Positions 8,357 through 18,016 of a stretch of 64,000 nt of DNA are shown piece by piece; within the stretch, counting starts at the first letter, position 1, and each line of letters opens with the position of its first letter. The position numbers were made by a program, and so were the translations under genes. The stretch comes from Pseudalkalibacillus salsuginis (GTDB lineage: Bacteria; Bacillota; Bacilli; Bacillales; Fictibacillaceae): assembly GCF_021646685.1 (NCBI RefSeq), contig NZ_JAKJHW010000002.1, positions 124,001-188,000 on the forward strand, read 5' to 3'. The notes beneath the pieces were generated by a model. It had not been told where the DNA came from and did not search any database. It saw only the letters and a program-made list of their open reading frames with translations.

Positions 8357-8700
8357 GGTCCCCTTTATCAGCATACTCATAAATTTCTTGAGGGGATAAG
8401 ATGTATTTACGCCCCTCTTTTTCTATGCCCATTTTGTTGAGAAGGTAGTTCGTCGTATTGGAAGATAAATCGAGGAAAGGCCGAATTTGCCTATTTGAAA
8501 ATAAGTCACCAAATAAAAGTACATAATCGGCAATGGCTCGATAATGCGCATCTTTAGATTCTGATCTACAAAAAGGACACTTCTACTTATTTCTCAATCT
8601 AGTCATCTTAAGTCTTGAACATTCACTACAATGTACACCTGTAACTATCTCATTTTCCTGAATTTTCTCTTGAGAGGATATTTTTTCCTTCTTTAGAGAG
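8334..8700 (-). pseudogene. Remnant of a NERD-domain protein (C-terminal zinc-ribbon part)
   Basis: On the minus strand a coding-like stretch reads HCSECSRLKMTRLRNK, then a TAG stop at 8583-8585 where TGG is expected, then KCPFCRSESKDAHYRAIADY, and later FLDLSSNTTNYLLNKMGIEK and GRKYILS. This resembles the C-terminal zinc-ribbon plus helical tail found in many Bacillus NERD (nuclease-related domain) proteins. The N-terminal NERD domain is absent, the frame is interrupted, and its 3' end overlaps the last bases of nplT. The best explanation is a decayed fragment. The family call is from recalled motifs. Confidence 0.6.
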
Positions 8701-8720
8701 TGTGTTTAGTTCAAAAATTA

Positions 8721-8840
8721 ATTATCTCGACAACTCGGGGTATAAATGCTACAAATTTAAAAATTATCCCGACAACTTTAAAATTATCTCAACAACTTAA
8801 AATTTATCCCAACAACTACAAAATTACCTACAAAACCAAA
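8721..8840. repeat. Degenerate 20-bp tandem repeat, motif AATTATCYCRACAACTT
   Basis: Six consecutive 20-base blocks begin at 8721, 8741, 8761, 8781, 8801 and 8821. The block at 8721 and the three at 8761, 8781 and 8801 carry the shared motif; the other two are more degenerate. The repeat fills the gap between the NERD remnant and the bpr terminator. Confidence 0.75.
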
Positions 8841-8869
8841 AGGCTGCCACGAACTGGCAGCCTTTTTTT
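8838..8869. terminator. Bidirectional terminator at the bpr 3' end
   Basis: An eight-base-pair perfect stem (GGCTGCCA/TGGCAGCC) with seven T on the plus side and four A before it, so it can stop both nplT-side and bpr transcription. Confidence 0.85.
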
Positions 8870-8872
8870 CCC

Positions 8873-11800
8873 TTATTCCTCTGCATTGATATAAAGTTTT
8901 CCTTCTGCAATTTCCTCTGTTTCATTTCCGTAATCGTCTCTTGCGACGACTTCTACAACTGCTCCATCAGCTACTACGTTGGACGTTGCTGTATAATAGC
9001 CAACATAGTGACCCGGAGTGGTCTCCATCATCGGAAGTTCATTCGCGTTTTGGACCATGCCCATATTTGTAAGTGGCATATGAATCCGGAAACGCGCTTC
9101 AAGACCTTGTTCACTATCAAACTCGATCATCACGGATTGACCAGATTCAAGGTTCTTGTCCATATCTGGTTTCACGTTCGTTACCTCGATCGGACCAAAC
9201 TTCGCATCTACCGTAACTGTTTGGTTTTTACGGTTACCTGCAAGATCTTTCGCTACAACTTTGATGACATTTTCACCTTCATCAAGGAGTATGCGGTGTG
9301 AGTATGATCCATCTTCGTTGACTGTCGCTCTTTGACCATTCACTTTCACCCAATCGAGATACTCGTCATCTACGTTACCTGTGACGTTGACAGCCATTCG
9401 ATTCGTCTTCGTTCCGTCCTCAGGACTCTCGATTGTCAATTCAGGTTTTGTTTGATCCAAAATAACCGTCACCGGCTCGGAAGGATCGGTCATTCCTCTT
9501 TCATTCACCGCTGTCGCTATAAGGACGTTTTCACCACCAACAAGTGTAATATCTGCCGAGAATGTTCCATCTTCATTAGTAGCCACTACAGCCGTTTCTT
9601 CGCCGTTGTTTTCCAAGTGGATATCTACCCCTGGTGCGGACTGCCCTTCAACCGTTACTTTCTCATCATTCGTATGGGTTCCGTCTGCTGGGGAAGTGAT
9701 GACTGGTGCTGTGACTTCATAATCAACAGTAGCACGGATCATATAGTTCCCTTCAACCGCTGGCGTTTGTGACCATGCCCCACTGACGAATTGCCAGCTG
9801 CGCTCTGCATCCGGACCGTTTTCATCTGCACCAAGACCCGGTGCGTTTGGGTGTGGATCCGATTGGATGTACACCATGAAGAAGTCACCATCTACCGTCA
9901 CACCTTGATCAGAAAGGTCGACATGGGTCCATTCCCCATTACGGAGGGCTGTCGCATCGACCGGTCCAGCCAGCTTCTCACCAGGGGATCCATCTTCATC
10001 CGCATCCCAGATTTCAACCTGGAAGTCAGTACCGCCTGGGGTAGGCCAATCATTTGTCCAGAAACGGAACATACCACCGGTGACAAAAGCTTGTTCTTTC
10101 CCTTCCGGCAAGGACATCCTTACACCCCAGCCGTTGCCTGCATCATAGAAAGCACGTGCATTCTCAGCAGTTCCATCGTCGAATCCGATTTCCCCTGGAT
10201 ATCCTATGAACGGCTTTAATTGGGCATCTTGGATCGTCGCTTCTTCATCATCGATTGTAATGCTGAATTCTTCTCCATAGTAACCTGATGCCATGACTTT
10301 CAATGTATAATCTCCAACATATCCAGTCAACGAGTAATTTCCGTCCGTATCGCTTTCTACAGGTGTGACAGCAGCATCTTCCTCAAGCAATACAGTGACG
10401 CCTTCAATCGGCTCACCCGTCTGGCTATTCGTTACTGTACCTGAAACCGTACCTTGTGCCTTTTCTTCTAAGGTAAAGTCGGCTTCCACTTCCCCATCAT
10501 CAGGGATGGTGACGGATTGCTCCTGAGGATGGAATCCATACGCTTCAGCGACGATCGTAAAGTCGCCAGCCGCATGTGTAATCGTGTAGCTTCCATCTAC
10601 CGGGTTTGTTGTAGTCGACCGTCCAGATTCAAGGATACTGACTTCCGCTTCAAGCGGTAGTGCAGAAGGCCCTGCATCTTTACCTTCGTCTTTCTTTTTC
10701 TCAAGATCGATACGTTTTGTCGGCATCAATTCTGCGGGATTCACTTTTTCCTTCTTAGCTGCTTTGTCATCCGCTTTTTCAGGTTTGTCGCCTTTTACAG
10801 ATTTATCTTTTCCGCTGAATAAAGAAGCTTTTGATGAAGGATTGATTGATGCATCACTTAATCGGACATCATCAATGTACCAGCCTTCTCTTAATACACT
10901 TCCGTCAGTATCAACGTTAAAACCGATATAGATCCGTTGATTTGCATACTCTGAAAGGTCGATTTCTTCTTCAACCCATCCATCACTGACGTTATTGAAT
11001 TGAGCAACTTGTTCCCAATTTTCCTGGTCGGTCGAAACGACAACATGACCGTAGTCGTAGTTATTTTCAAGATTATACCAGTTGTTGAACTGTAAATATG
11101 CTTCTCCATCACCAAGGTCGATCGGAGGCATCATGAGTGTCATGTTTGCGTTGTTATCATAGTCACCATCAAGATTGGTTGCATAAACTTTCTCGCCTGA
11201 TGCTGCTTCACCTGGACCAGAAGTTGGTGCACCCCATTCCCAAGTGTTATTGTCCCCCCATGTGATCCACCCTGTCGGCTCGCTTTCGAAATCAGTTGAG
11301 TAACCGGTTGATATTCCTGGTAAAACTGTAACTTCATAATCATCTGAAGTTACATTGTTACCACCGAAGTCACCAATAACCCAACGGTATTTCAATACAG
11401 GTTCCTCGATTGCATCACCTGGAATGACCGCTTCATACCTGCCAGATTGATAATCACCATCTGTTCTGACTGCTTCAACAGCTTCCCAATTATTACGGGA
11501 AATTTCATATTCCACACGTACGTTGGTGACACTGATGTTATCAGAAGCTGTAACCGATAAGGGCAAGTTCAACCCTGCATAGGTTTCAGCTGGAGCCTCA
11601 TGTTCGAAAGTCGGAGCTTCCGCATCGTCCCCTTCCTTCGTTACACTTCCTTTTACAACGCCAAGTCCGTTGATGACTGAGGATACAGCATCATAAGCAT
11701 TGACGATCCCATAACCGAAGCCGTTGTTCGGAGAATCAGGGTATTCTCCATTGGTCATCGGCTCAGCCGTGCTAAGTAGAATTTCCTCGATTTCATCGAC

Positions 11801-13240
11801 AGTCAGTGATGAATCGACTTGACGCAGGAGTGCTACGACAGCCGATACGTGCGGTCCTGCCATCGATGTCCCATTCCATCCGCCCTCATAAGCGCTTCCT
11901 GGTACAGTTGAACGGATATTCACACCTGGTGCACTGACATCTGGTTTGATTTCATCATAAGGAGATGGTCCTTCTAATGAGAAACTTGCCAAATTGTCAT
12001 TAATATCCGTTGCACCTGTCGCAAAAGATTCTGGGTAGTTCGCCGGGGTTGCTACAGATCCAGGTCCACCAGGGTTGAAGATCGTCGTGTTCCCTGCTGA
12101 AAATTCTGGGAAAATATCTGCTGCACGCCAGTTTTGAACCATCGGGCGGTACCATTCATCTAACCCAGGACCGCCTCCCCAAGAGTTATTGACGACATCT
12201 GGGGCCATTTCCGGATGCAGGTTCCCATCAGCATCAGTTGGAGCAATGATCCATTCCCCTGCTTCAAGGAGATCGACATCTGATCCACCATCTGCTGTGA
12301 ATGCTTTTACTGCTATCCACTTGGCACCAGGGGCAACACCTACTTGATTGGACCCATCAGGCTCGGCGCCTACCATCGTCCCCATCGTATGTGTACCATG
12401 TCCTTGATCATCATATGGTGTATCTTGTCCGGCCGTGGCATCGAACCAGTTCATCTCATGGCTTGGAGAGTCTGGATTTGCCGGATCGTATCCACGATAT
12501 TGTTCCACTAGTCCTGGATGGTTCCATTGGACACCTGTATCGATGTTCGCTATGACTGTACCTGATCCATCGATTCCCATGTTCCATACTGCCGGGGCAC
12601 CAACCCGTTCAACGTTCCACTCGACTGAACTTGTTTCATTTTCCACATCTCCCTTTGGTTGTGTGGACGCTTTAGTAGTTTGAGGCATCGGTTGGAGCTG
12701 TCGCACTTCATTCGGCAATACTTTCGCCACCTCAGGGAAAGCAGCTAATTGCTCCATGACTTCCTTGTTGGCTGTTACAGCCATTGCATTGACAATGAAG
12801 AAAGATTGATAGTCTTTCACTGCCTTTTTTTCTTTCTGTTTCTTCAGGAAGTTTTTTACGTTCCCTTGCGTTTCAATTGCGGTCGAACGTAATGATGATA
12901 CGACCTCTGAACGTTGTGTCAACTCTTTTTTATAAGGTGTAAGCTGTTGCTTTTCCGCTTTTTCAATAGCATTTTTCGCTACTTTCGCAGTGTCGACCTG
13001 TTCATGAAATTTGATCAGGAACGTGACTTGTTCTTCATCCTTGAATTGTTTTTGTAACGATTTACTTACCTTATTGGACTGGGCTTCCTTTTTAAAGGAT
13101 GTTGAGATAGGATTCGATTCTTGCTTTACTATCGTTCTAGCATTCGCGGTGGGGGCAAGAAACGTTGAAACTAGTAGAATGATCGCTGTCACAAATGCAA
13201 ATGCACGTCGATTCAACAAAAACCTCGGATAATGTACCAT
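8873..13240 (-). CDS. bpr: Bacillopeptidase F-like secreted subtilase with multidomain C-terminus
   Basis: A 1455-residue secreted serine protease, near the length of B. subtilis Bpr precursor. The signal peptide ends around residue 34 (FLAPTANA). An inhibitor-I9-type propeptide covers about 50-185. The S8 catalytic domain has Asp234 (NIDTG), His281 (GHGTH), oxyanion Asn384 (SAGN) and Ser459 (GTSMAGP). After it come an Ig-like segment (~540-640), a MAM/immune-inhibitor-like domain with FESEPTGWITWG, a lysine/glutamate-rich linker (KGDKPEKADDKAAKK), two carboxypeptidase-regulatory-like repeats, a beta-sandwich, and two glucodextranase-like repeats (each with VTVEGQ or VNVTGN). No LPXTG anchor is seen. 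The ATG has AGGAGGGG upstream. It degrades extracellular protein. Confidence 0.92.
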   Translation of the reverse strand: MVHYPRFLLNRRAFAFVTAIILLVSTFLAPTANARTIVKQESNPISTSFKKEAQSNKVSKSLQKQFKDEEQVTFLIKFHEQVDTAKVAKNAIEKAEKQQLTPYKKELTQRSEVVSSLRSTAIETQGNVKNFLKKQKEKKAVKDYQSFFIVNAMAVTANKEVMEQLAAFPEVAKVLPNEVRQLQPMPQTTKASTQPKGDVENETSSVEWNVERVGAPAVWNMGIDGSGTVIANIDTGVQWNHPGLVEQYRGYDPANPDSPSHEMNWFDATAGQDTPYDDQGHGTHTMGTMVGAEPDGSNQVGVAPGAKWIAVKAFTADGGSDVDLLEAGEWIIAPTDADGNLHPEMAPDVVNNSWGGGPGLDEWYRPMVQNWRAADIFPEFSAGNTTIFNPGGPGSVATPANYPESFATGATDINDNLASFSLEGPSPYDEIKPDVSAPGVNIRSTVPGSAYEGGWNGTSMAGPHVSAVVALLRQVDSSLTVDEIEEILLSTAEPMTNGEYPDSPNNGFGYGIVNAYDAVSSVINGLGVVKGSVTKEGDDAEAPTFEHEAPAETYAGLNLPLSVTASDNISVTNVRVEYEISRNNWEAVEAVRTDGDYQSGRYEAVIPGDAIEEPVLKYRWVIGDFGGNNVTSDDYEVTVLPGISTGYSTDFESEPTGWITWGDNNTWEWGAPTSGPGEAASGEKVYATNLDGDYDNNANMTLMMPPIDLGDGEAYLQFNNWYNLENNYDYGHVVVSTDQENWEQVAQFNNVSDGWVEEEIDLSEYANQRIYIGFNVDTDGSVLREGWYIDDVRLSDASINPSSKASLFSGKDKSVKGDKPEKADDKAAKKEKVNPAELMPTKRIDLEKKKDEGKDAGPSALPLEAEVSILESGRSTTTNPVDGSYTITHAAGDFTIVAEAYGFHPQEQSVTIPDDGEVEADFTLEEKAQGTVSGTVTNSQTGEPIEGVTVLLEEDAAVTPVESDTDGNYSLTGYVGDYTLKVMASGYYGEEFSITIDDEEATIQDAQLKPFIGYPGEIGFDDGTAENARAFYDAGNGWGVRMSLPEGKEQAFVTGGMFRFWTNDWPTPGGTDFQVEIWDADEDGSPGEKLAGPVDATALRNGEWTHVDLSDQGVTVDGDFFMVYIQSDPHPNAPGLGADENGPDAERSWQFVSGAWSQTPAVEGNYMIRATVDYEVTAPVITSPADGTHTNDEKVTVEGQSAPGVDIHLENNGEETAVVATNEDGTFSADITLVGGENVLIATAVNERGMTDPSEPVTVILDQTKPELTIESPEDGTKTNRMAVNVTGNVDDEYLDWVKVNGQRATVNEDGSYSHRILLDEGENVIKVVAKDLAGNRKNQTVTVDAKFGPIEVTNVKPDMDKNLESGQSVMIEFDSEQGLEARFRIHMPLTNMGMVQNANELPMMETTPGHYVGYYTATSNVVADGAVVEVVARDDYGNETEEIAEGKLYINAEE

Positions 13241-13736
13241 TTTTCCCCTCCTAAAAGTTATATAGCTTGACCGAAATCTTACCCCCTTTCATGTCGAATA
13301 CGATATGACTGTATCCTTTGATGTTGAATTCATCATAAAGGAATTTTTTGTAGAAATTAATATAATTAACATAATTTTCTAAAGATGAAGAATTCGTAAT
13401 GGTTAGTCGATAAATTTCGCTTGGGACTATACTCTCCTACTAAATTGGATTAATGTTAAGAAACCTTACTAGTACCAAAGGGTCCTGGGTGGTAGTTCTT
13501 ATGTAGTATCTAGTAGGTCTATAGTATTGCGGGTTATTTCCTTACATTTTTTTCTAATTCAATTGGAGGAGTAAATGTCGAATAAGGGGTAACATTGTGG
13601 AAGTTAAGTAGAATCCTCTACTGACGTCCTATATAAAGGACAAGAACAAACCTATTAATTGGAACGTTCGGAGGATTTAACGTTTTTTGGTCCTGTTTTT
13701 CGTTTTTTACCAAGGATGAGGATCGGAAAGGGGAAA
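13241..13736. other. Intergenic region upstream of bpr, no gene recognised
   Basis: About 500 AT-rich bases containing the bpr ribosome site and presumably its promoter. I could not pick out a convincing sigma-A promoter, RNA gene or coding sequence. The length would allow binding sites for transition-state regulators such as DegU or ScoC, which control exoproteases in relatives. Confidence 0.5.
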
Positions 13737-13765
13737 CAAAAAAGCGACTCGGTGAATGAGCCGCT
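13737..13765 (-). terminator. asnO terminator
   Basis: On the minus strand AGCGGCTC pairs with GAGTCGCT (one G-T) around a seven-base loop and is followed by six T. It lies just after the asnO stop. Confidence 0.8.
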
Positions 13766-13776
13766 AACAAAATAAA

Positions 13777-15624
13777 TCAATCTATAATATTCACGTTATA
13801 ATCCTCGAGCCATATATTGATCTGGGCAAGATGGGCGATCAATTGAGGTCCTGTCATCAACTGGCCGAACCAAGGTGTTTTGAAGGCTTCACCGTTTGTA
13901 TCGATGATTTCCTTCACTTTATTTCGATCAATCAACTCAAGAATCGGTGAAGAATCCTTTTCGATGATAGAACTGAGCCACTCTTTCACGAGGCGGGTAT
14001 ATTCCGGATGATGTGTTTTCGGATATGGACTCTTTTTCCGATATAAGATTTCATGCGGAAGGATACCTTCAAGTGCTTTCCGCAAAATCCCTTTTTCCCT
14101 GCCTCCAAGCATCTTCATCTCCCAAGGAATATTCCATGCATATTCTACAATCCTATGATCGGCAAATGGAACCCTAACTTCAAGGCTTGCCCCCATGCTC
14201 ATGCGATCCTTTCGATCTAGCAGTGTGGCCATGAACCAATGCATATTCAGATAGGACATCTCTCTTCTTCGCGCTTCAGAAGGTTTTTCACCATCAAGCT
14301 TAGGGGTTTCGTTTACCGTCTGTTGGTATCGGTCCTGGACGTAATTTTTCAGGTCAAGCTTTTTCCGCAAGTCTGGCTGTAAAATCGACTCACGCTCACC
14401 AGTCGAGTGCATCCATGGAAAAGCAGCCCTTTCCAGCAACTCTGGTCGATAAAACCACGGGTATCCTCCGAATATTTCATCGGCACATTCCCCTGACAAA
14501 CCTACGGTGAATTGCTTTTTGATTTCCTCACAGAACCAGAGCAGGGAAGAATCGACATCCGCCATACCTGGTAAGTCTCGCATATGGACGGCTGCTGTCA
14601 GATAGTGCCTTAATTTTGCATTATCGATTACAGAAGTGTGGTGGACGGTTTTCAGATATTCCCGCATGATTTTAATCCACGGTCCGTCAGAATTCGGCTG
14701 GAAAGTGCTTTTCTTGAAATACAATTCATTTTCTTCATAATCAATCGAGTACGTATGAAGCGCTCCACGTCCCTTTTGTTGAAAATAACGGGATGCAAAC
14801 GCACTGATCGCACTGGAATCTACACCGCCTGAAAGGAAAGTGCAGACAGGTACGTCGGCCACCAGTTGTCGTTCAACGGAGTCTTGCAACAACCACCGTA
14901 CCTTGTCAACAGTTTCCTCAAGAGAATCTGTATGTTCTTCACTTTTCACATCCCAGTAGCGCCAGATTTTTAGCCCATTCTTGTCGAACCTTAACGCATG
15001 CCCTGCCCTTAACTCGTTGATTCCACGATATACACCGTGACCTGGAGTTCTTGAAGGTCCTAGCCCAAAGATTTCTTGCAGACCCTCCCGATCGACCTCG
15101 GCCTTCACATGTGGATGAGCGAGAATCGCCTTCAACTCTGAGCCGAAGAGCAAAGAACTACCTTTTTCACAGTAAAATAATGGCTTCACCCCGAGCCGAT
15201 CCCGAGCCATGAAGACCTGCTCCTTATTTTCATCCCAGATTGCAAAAGCATAAATGCCATTGAGATGATCGACACAGCCCTCTCCCCACTCGATGTAACT
15301 GGTCAAAAGAACTTCCGTATCACTATGTGAATTGAATCGGTGCCCTTTTGAAACTAAAACTTTACGAATGTCTTCCGTATTGTACAATTCGCCATTATAG
15401 ACCATCGTATATTGTTCCGTTTTTTGGACCTTCTGCATCGGTTGTCCGCCGCCTACCGGGTCTACTACGATCAGACGGGCATGACCGAACACGACCTGGG
15501 GCTCGTTCCAGTGTGCTGTAGCATCCGGCCCACGTTTCCCAAGGGTTGATGCCATCGTTTGTATTGTCGCCGTTTCTTTTGCCAAATTATCTTTAAAATT
15601 GATCCATCCTGTGATCCCACACAT
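13777..15624 (-). CDS. asnO: Glutamine-hydrolysing asparagine synthetase (AsnO/AsnB type)
   Basis: A 615-residue cytosolic enzyme that makes asparagine from aspartate, glutamine and ATP. Cys2 is the glutaminase nucleophile (MCGITGW). The N-terminal class II amidotransferase domain (1-200) includes YNGELYN and SDTEVLL. The synthetase domain shows the ATP pyrophosphatase loop SGGVDSS around residue 265, and FLSGG just before it. Length matches B. subtilis AsnO (YisO), the sporulation-linked paralogue, and yisK/yisL homologues lie nearby, which supports that assignment over AsnB. ATG with GGAAGG upstream. The aminotransferase gene lies upstream on the same strand. Confidence 0.88.
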   Translation of the reverse strand: MCGITGWINFKDNLAKETATIQTMASTLGKRGPDATAHWNEPQVVFGHARLIVVDPVGGGQPMQKVQKTEQYTMVYNGELYNTEDIRKVLVSKGHRFNSHSDTEVLLTSYIEWGEGCVDHLNGIYAFAIWDENKEQVFMARDRLGVKPLFYCEKGSSLLFGSELKAILAHPHVKAEVDREGLQEIFGLGPSRTPGHGVYRGINELRAGHALRFDKNGLKIWRYWDVKSEEHTDSLEETVDKVRWLLQDSVERQLVADVPVCTFLSGGVDSSAISAFASRYFQQKGRGALHTYSIDYEENELYFKKSTFQPNSDGPWIKIMREYLKTVHHTSVIDNAKLRHYLTAAVHMRDLPGMADVDSSLLWFCEEIKKQFTVGLSGECADEIFGGYPWFYRPELLERAAFPWMHSTGERESILQPDLRKKLDLKNYVQDRYQQTVNETPKLDGEKPSEARRREMSYLNMHWFMATLLDRKDRMSMGASLEVRVPFADHRIVEYAWNIPWEMKMLGGREKGILRKALEGILPHEILYRKKSPYPKTHHPEYTRLVKEWLSSIIEKDSSPILELIDRNKVKEIIDTNGEAFKTPWFGQLMTGPQLIAHLAQINIWLEDYNVNIID

Positions 15625-15732
15625 ATTGTTACCTCATCCTTCCAGGGATTCGATAATCCTACATCTCTCTACACCACTTTATGCGCAGAAAAATGAAATG
15701 TGCCCACCAAGATGGTTATTGATTTTTGGAAA

Positions 15733-16911
15733 TCAGAGGTGTTTCGAGTGTACGTTGATCATTCGGTCTGCCGCTTCAAGCAAACGATGCTTTTCACAAT
15801 TCAGACCGACCCTCACAAATCCTTCTCCAGTCTTTCCGAATCCGTTTCCTGGTGCAACGATGACATGTGCTTTTTCAATCAAAAGTTCAGCATAATCCTC
15901 TGATGTATATCCTTCCGGAACAGGAATCCATGAGAAAAATGACCCTTTGGGATAATCGACATCCCAGCCGTTGTCCTTCAGCTTTGAAATGAAAGCATTA
16001 CGACGGTCTTCATATATCGCAGTAAGCTCATGCACACAGTCTTGTGGTCCATTCAATGCACTGGCCGCTGCTTCTTGTATACTGCCGAACATACCGCAAT
16101 AATAATGATCTTGGATAAGGTTGATCGCTTCCACGACTTCCTCATTCCCCAACGCAAACCCGACACGCCAACCGGCCATATTGTATGTCTTGGAGAGCGT
16201 GTACATCTCGACCCCGACTTCTTTTGCTCCTTTTGTCTGGAGGAAGCTGAATGGTTTTTTACGGTCAAACCCGATTGATCCATAAGCGAAATCATGCACA
16301 ATACAGCACCCTGTTTTTTCACCAAGCCTGACCGTTTCTTCGAAGAATTCTGAGGTTGCGATCCCTGCTGTCGGATTGTTCGGATAGTTCAGGAACATCA
16401 ATTTTGCTTTTTGAAGGACTTCTTCCGGGATGGAGTCGTAATCAGGCAAGAAGTCATTCTCCCTTTTCAAAGCCATCCTGTATTGTTTTGCTCCGGCGAT
16501 GGCAATACCAGATTCATAGTCCGGATAACCTGGATCTGGTACTAATACAGTATCTCCATGATTCAGAAGGCATTGGCTTACTTCTACGAGACCCGCCTTT
16601 GCTCCGAATAGGATAGCGACTTCTTTTTCCGGATCCAGCTCCACATCGTATTCGCGTTTATAGTAGTCTGCAATTGCCTTTTTGAGAAAGGTGTGGCCGC
16701 GGAAAGGTGGGTATTTATGATGAACCGGGTTGGTTGCAGACGTTTGAAGAGTCTTTATTATGTGATCTGGTGTAGGCTGGTCTGGGTTCCCTTGACCCAA
16801 ATTGATCATGTCAAAACCGGCTTGATAGTAGGGTTCAATTTTATTTACAAGCTTTGCGAAAAATTGTTCAGGTAAACGTTTGATAGAATCTGATTGCTGG
16901 AAACGAGCCAA
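15733..16911 (-). CDS. mtnE: MtnE-like PLP aminotransferase (class I/II)
   Basis: A 392-residue fold-type I aminotransferase: INLGQGNPDQPTP near 36-48, NYPNNPTAG near 175, and the PLP lysine in TLSKTYNMAGWRVGF. It resembles B. subtilis MtnE (YkrV), which transaminates 2-keto-4-methylthiobutyrate to methionine with glutamine as a good donor. Support comes from the divergently transcribed neighbour, an MtnU-type omega-amidase that would hydrolyse the 2-oxoglutaramate formed. The start is TTG with AGGAGG eight bases upstream. The rest of the methionine-salvage genes are not in the window, so a broader glutamine transaminase role is possible. Confidence 0.75.
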   Translation of the reverse strand: MARFQQSDSIKRLPEQFFAKLVNKIEPYYQAGFDMINLGQGNPDQPTPDHIIKTLQTSATNPVHHKYPPFRGHTFLKKAIADYYKREYDVELDPEKEVAILFGAKAGLVEVSQCLLNHGDTVLVPDPGYPDYESGIAIAGAKQYRMALKRENDFLPDYDSIPEEVLQKAKLMFLNYPNNPTAGIATSEFFEETVRLGEKTGCCIVHDFAYGSIGFDRKKPFSFLQTKGAKEVGVEMYTLSKTYNMAGWRVGFALGNEEVVEAINLIQDHYYCGMFGSIQEAAASALNGPQDCVHELTAIYEDRRNAFISKLKDNGWDVDYPKGSFFSWIPVPEGYTSEDYAELLIEKAHVIVAPGNGFGKTGEGFVRVGLNCEKHRLLEAADRMINVHSKHL

Positions 16912-17041
16912 ACTGATAACCTCCTGTACGATGAAAATTATAAGTGTAATTGTCGTAAAATTCTAATCATTTATGTTAAAGTGTAAACGACTAAATGTAA
17001 AGGGATTTATACTGAAAAATAAGATTTAAGGGGGAGTATAA

Positions 17042-17818
17042 ATGAAAGTAGCTGTTATACAGATGGATATAGAATTCGGTCAACCACAAGTGAATTTCGA
17101 AAGAGTGACCGGATCGATCCGTGAGGCTTGTAACGAATCATCAGATGTCGTCGTCCTTCCCGAATTATGGACGACTGGTTATGACTTGAAAAAGCTTGAC
17201 CAACTCGGTGATGATGAGGGTAAACAAACCATTGAGTTCATCTCCGCTCTCGCTTCAACGTATCGGGTGAATATTATAGCAGGGTCAGTCGCCTGTCAAA
17301 ACAGGTAACAGCGTGTATAACATGATGCTTATTTTTGATCGTGAAGGAGATGTAGTGAAGGATTACAGCAAAGTTCATCTGTTCCGCCTTATGAAGGAAG
17401 AAAAATACCTCTCACCAGGAAATAAGGATGGCCATTTTGAATTAGATGGTGTGCCTTCGGCAGGATTCATCTGTTATGATATCCGTTTTCCCGAATGGAT
17501 GCGAAAGCATGCGCTCGAAGGAGCTGAAGTTTTGTTTGTCACTGCTGAATGGCCGAAGGCGAGGACAGTGCATTGGCGTAACCTCTTATTGACACGTGCC
17601 ATTGAAAACCAATGCATGTCGTAGCATGCAACCGGATCGGTGCTGACCCAGAAAATGAGTTCGGCGGCCACTCCATCATCATCAACCCATGGGGAGAAAT
17701 CATTGCAGAAGCCGAAGAAACCGAAACCATATTATACGCGGACATCTCAATCGACGAACTGAATAAAATCCGTACACGTATCCCTATCTACGAAGACCGT
17801 CGCACCGATTTATACTGA
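17042..17818 (+). pseudogene. mtnU: mtnU-like omega-amidase (nitrilase family) with two frameshifts
   Basis: Three frames together encode one nitrilase-superfamily protein of about 258 residues. The catalytic triad is present: Glu in LPELWTTGYD, Lys in YSKVHLF, Cys in GFICYDIRFPEW. Frame 1 stops at 17308; the sequence GCCTGTCAAAACAGG has one T too many compared with the expected GSVA-K-TGNSVYNM. A second shift near 17610 (AACCAATGCATG, one A short) moves from ...AIENQ to MHVVACNRIGADPE. All three segments stay well conserved, so the damage is recent or a sequencing error. If real, the omega-amidase is lost while its partner mtnE is intact. ATG at 17042 with GGGGGAG upstream. Confidence 0.85.
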
Positions 17819-17893
17819 TCAACATGATCGTACTATTCATTAGTGCTATTTTCGGTGCCTTCATTGATGATAAACATCCATACCATTCATCGG

Positions 17894-17999
17894 GCCTGGT
17901 ACACTTTCATATCCCTTGAGCCATATGGGGTTTAAAACGGTGCCTGGTACACTTTCAAATCCCTTGAGCCATATGGGGTTTAAAATGGTGCCTGGTACA
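17894..17999. repeat. 48-bp direct repeat, two units plus a partial third
   Basis: Units at 17894-17941 and 17942-17989 differ at about three positions. A third copy begins with GCCTGGTACA at 17990 and breaks off. Each unit contains CTTGAGCCATATGGGG. It lies between mtnU and the 3' end of the FIST-GGDEF-EAL gene. Confidence 0.9.
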
Positions 18000-18016
18000 A
18001 CCTACTTCTTTTTCAT

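Noticed and set aside
9332-10219. Long plus-strand frames opposite bpr
   Set aside because: They are antisense shadows of the protease gene; their protein composition is unnatural and they lack ribosome sites.
16912-17041. SAM (S-box) riboswitch upstream of mtnE or mtnU
   Set aside because: The 130-base gap lacks the conserved S-box helices and any terminator hairpin.
17313-17818. Second and third mtnU segments as separate genes
   Set aside because: Neither has a ribosome site and together they continue one nitrilase fold across two single-base indels.
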